Positions 5,230 to 6,735 of a DNA stretch of 6,735 nt are shown here, piece by piece. Source of the DNA: an uncultured Saprospiraceae bacterium (lineage in GTDB: Bacteria; Bacteroidota; Bacteroidia; Chitinophagales; Saprospiraceae). The notes below the pieces were generated by a model. It did not search any database. It had not been told where the DNA came from and saw only the letters and a list, made by a program, of their open reading frames with translations. Each line of letters opens with the position of its first letter. Positions within the stretch are counted from its first letter, which is position 1. The position numbers and the translations under genes were made by a program. The stretch is taken from the NCBI GenBank assembly GCA_937921525.1, contig CAKZUM010000364.1:1-6735 (forward strand), given 5' to 3'.

Positions 5230-6357
5230 ATGAATAATTTTATTTTAAAGGGAAGCATCTTTTTATTCCTTATTTGTTTGTCCACTACTAGCTTTGCGCT
5301 AGGGAAAAAAGATTATAAAAAGACTATTAATAAAGAGTTCGACATTACCAAAAATGGTACGGTTGACTTGGACAACAAGTTTGGTCAAGTAGATATAATG
5401 ACTTGGGATAAAGACAAGGTCAAAATTAAAGTCACCGTAACCGTTAGAGCAGATTCTGAAAAAGAATCGGAACCAGTATTTGATCGAATTTCTATCCATT
5501 TTTCTAATGGAAAAGACTTTGTGACTACTGAAACAGAAATTGCCTCTAACTCCAACAAGTCTTGGTGGGGCTGGGGTAGCTGGAATAACAGCAGTGATTT
5601 TTCTATTGATTACGAAGTATATCTACCTAAATCAGTAGCATTGGATCTTGAAAATCGTCACGGAGATTCTGTTATCGCAGCTATGGATGGAGATGCGAAA
5701 GTGGAAATTGCGCACGGTGACCTTGTAGCAGAAGGTTTTTCTGGAGAATTAGATTTGGATATGGCACACTCTGAAGGAAAGATCGGTTTTGTTAATCTTT
5801 TAAAAGCAGATCTAGCACATACGACTGTAGATTTTGAAAAACTAGGAAAATCTATCATAGAAACAGGGCATTGTAATATAGAGATTGAGCAAGCGGAAAG
5901 TCTGAGATTAGATTCTCGTCACACTGATTTTGAAATAGGTAGAGTAGGCACTATAGAGGCAGAATGTAGACATGATGACTTTGAAATAGAATCTGTCGAA
6001 TCTGTTATCTCTGAGGCACAGCATACTCGATATGATATTGAACGAGTTCAAAAATTGGCTAATTTTGATTTTTCTCATGGTGGTGCGACTATTGATGAAT
6101 TGGCCGCTGGTTTCCAAGAAATTAATCTACGTGGTGCACATGCTACTTATAGAATTTCCGTAGAAGACAATGCAAGCTATCAATTAGATGCTGCTGGTTC
6201 TCATGCAGGTATTTCTTACCCTTCTGATATGGATATTACCTATGAAAAGGATAAAAATTCTAGTCAAGAGGTCAAAGGCCGCATGGGTAATTCCAATAGT
6301 AAAGGGATTGGCTTTATCAAAGCACAGTTATCTCACGGTAGTCTTAGAGTTAGATAA
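5230..6357 (+). CDS. Secreted DUF4097-like beta-strand repeat protein with a histidine ladder
   Basis: The protein has 375 aa. A signal peptide is evident at 1-23 (hydrophobic core FILKGSIFLFLICLS, likely cleavage after SFA). No lipobox is seen: the C at position 16 is inside the hydrophobic core. An N-terminal beta segment contains NKFGQVDIMTWD (49-60), typical of DUF4097 putative adhesins, then a Trp-rich insert SWWGWGSW (111-118). From about 138 to the end, short beta-strand repeats predict a right-handed beta-solenoid. Each repeat carries a His at the position where, from memory, relatives have Tyr or Phe: H144, 162, 180, 197, 214, 231, 248, 265, 283, 304, 325 and 369. The first nine are 17-18 residues apart. 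It is probably periplasmic or surface-exposed; its role is unknown. The 2-nt gap after the anti-sigma gene points to joint expression, so it may be a sensor partner or an output of the sigma factor. Confidence 0.82.
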   Translation: MNNFILKGSIFLFLICLSTTSFALGKKDYKKTINKEFDITKNGTVDLDNKFGQVDIMTWDKDKVKIKVTVTVRADSEKESEPVFDRISIHFSNGKDFVTTETEIASNSNKSWWGWGSWNNSSDFSIDYEVYLPKSVALDLENRHGDSVIAAMDGDAKVEIAHGDLVAEGFSGELDLDMAHSEGKIGFVNLLKADLAHTTVDFEKLGKSIIETGHCNIEIEQAESLRLDSRHTDFEIGRVGTIEAECRHDDFEIESVESVISEAQHTRYDIERVQKLANFDFSHGGATIDELAAGFQEINLRGAHATYRISVEDNASYQLDAAGSHAGISYPSDMDITYEKDKNSSQEVKGRMGNSNSKGIGFIKAQLSHGSLRVR

Positions 6358-6364
6358 GTTTTAG

Positions 6365-6459
6365 AAGTCAGATCGCTTTGCTGTCAGATCGTCCTTACAG
6401 GACTGTCAGAGGTGAGACTTGTGCCGTTGACCACTTGATGTTTACTGTGCGGCTGACTT
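6365..6459 (+). other. Structured gene-free segment with a repeated GTCAGA motif
   Basis: AAGTCAG (6365-6371) and CTGACTT (6453-6459) are inverted and enclose about 80 nt. Inside, GTCAGATCG occurs at 6367-6375 and 6383-6391, GTCAGAGG follows at 6405, and GTCCT/AGGAC (6391-6403) forms a small hairpin. It may be the folded 3' untranslated region of the operon or a dispersed repeat. No ORF is present. Confidence 0.4.
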
Positions 6460-6473
6460 GAAATCCTTGCATG

Positions 6474-6508
6474 GTCGATGGTTTAAGTTTGTAACTTAAA
6501 CCATCGAC
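6474..6508 (+). terminator. Perfect 16-bp hairpin, probable 3' end of the sigma operon
   Basis: The 16 bases at 6474-6489 pair without mismatch with 6493-6508 around a 3-nt loop (TGT). It lies about 115 nt after the last stop codon of the three-gene unit. The stability suggests a transcript end, but no T tract follows (the next bases are TCTATAAGAATC). It could instead be a 3'-end-protecting hairpin or a repeat element. Confidence 0.6.
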
Positions 6509-6579
6509 TCTATAAGAATCTTAAGTTATGGAAATACCAAAATTTATCTTTTTGTCGAATTAAAGATGTAAAACAATAT

Positions 6580-6641
6580 GGCGCACACCACGTTAGGAAT
6601 GGTTCATTAATAAATGTCGTTTTTATGCGCCGTTATTTTTT
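6580..6641. repeat. GGCGCA/TGCGCC inverted repeat with T tract
   Basis: GGCGCA (6580-6585) and TGCGCC (6626-6631) are inverted around 40 nt of gene-free sequence, and a T run follows at 6636-6641. The large loop makes a simple terminator unlikely. The layout could be the end-to-end extent of a small repeat element. Confidence 0.35.
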
Positions 6642-6654
6642 CTTTATGCAAGGC

Positions 6655-6693
6655 GAAAAACGTAGGCGATGCCTAGCATCGACGAGGCTTTTC
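6655..6693. repeat. Interrupted hairpin, possible dispersed intergenic element
   Basis: GAAAA (6655-6659) pairs with TTTTC (6689-6693), CGT (6661-6663) with ACG (6682-6684), and CGATGC (6667-6672) with GCATCG (6676-6681) around the loop CTA. The nested pairing is regular enough to suggest a conserved fold. No coding frame covers it. Confidence 0.5.
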
Positions 6694-6702
6694 AACATGA
6701 AC

Positions 6703-6735
6703 AAAAGGGAAAGATTCGGGGAATCTTTATCTTTT
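6703..6735. terminator. Bidirectional terminator-like hairpin at the window end
   Basis: AAAGATTC (6710-6717) pairs with GAATCTTT (6721-6728) around GGG. The flanks AAAAGG (6703-6708) and TCTTTT (6730-6735) extend it to 15 positions with one mismatch and one G-T pair. The A residues on the left and T residues on the right would allow termination on both strands. It may serve a gene just beyond the window. Confidence 0.6.

Noticed and set aside
6365..6459. tRNA-like 7-bp closing stem
   Set aside because: There is no T-arm TTCRANNC sequence, no plausible anticodon arm and no CCA or normal 3' end, so it is not a tRNA.

Overview
The window looks like a chromosomal segment of a Bacteroidota bacterium, possibly from the Saprospiria. 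The evidence is the low G+C content, start codons without Shine-Dalgarno sequences, promoters of the Bacteroidota type (TTG/TTTG, about 20 nt, TAnnTTTG), and the gene families themselves. The class-level guess rests on general resemblance and was not tested.

Layout: (1) 1-125 is the tail of an intergenic region with a T-rich hairpin. (2) 177-1694 (+) encodes a VWA-like protein with an N-terminal HExxH putative metallopeptidase domain (DUF2201 type) and a long acidic linker. (3) 1695-1805 separates two convergent genes and holds a long inverted repeat. (4) 1806-2855 (-) encodes a DHH/DHHA1 phosphoesterase of the NrnA type. (5) 2856-3152 is a divergent promoter region. (6) 3153-3575 (+) encodes nucleoside diphosphate kinase, followed by a textbook terminator. 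(7) 3635-4127 has no gene but is packed with palindromes. (8) 4128-6357 (+) is a compact three-gene unit: ECF-type sigma factor, single-pass membrane protein (probable anti-sigma factor), and secreted DUF4097-like beta-solenoid protein. (9) 6358-6735 has no gene and holds several hairpins.

The housekeeping part serves nucleotide metabolism: Ndk makes NTPs, and NrnA recycles nanoRNAs and pAp. The last three genes probably form an envelope-linked regulatory module, in which a membrane anti-sigma factor holds the sigma factor and the secreted protein is a co-regulated partner or output. That wiring is inferred from gene order and topology.

The most unusual features are the two families of roughly 31-nt interrupted palindromes upstream of the sigma gene, and a regular ladder of histidines every 17-18 residues in the DUF4097-like protein. 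No clearly new multi-gene system is demonstrable here.
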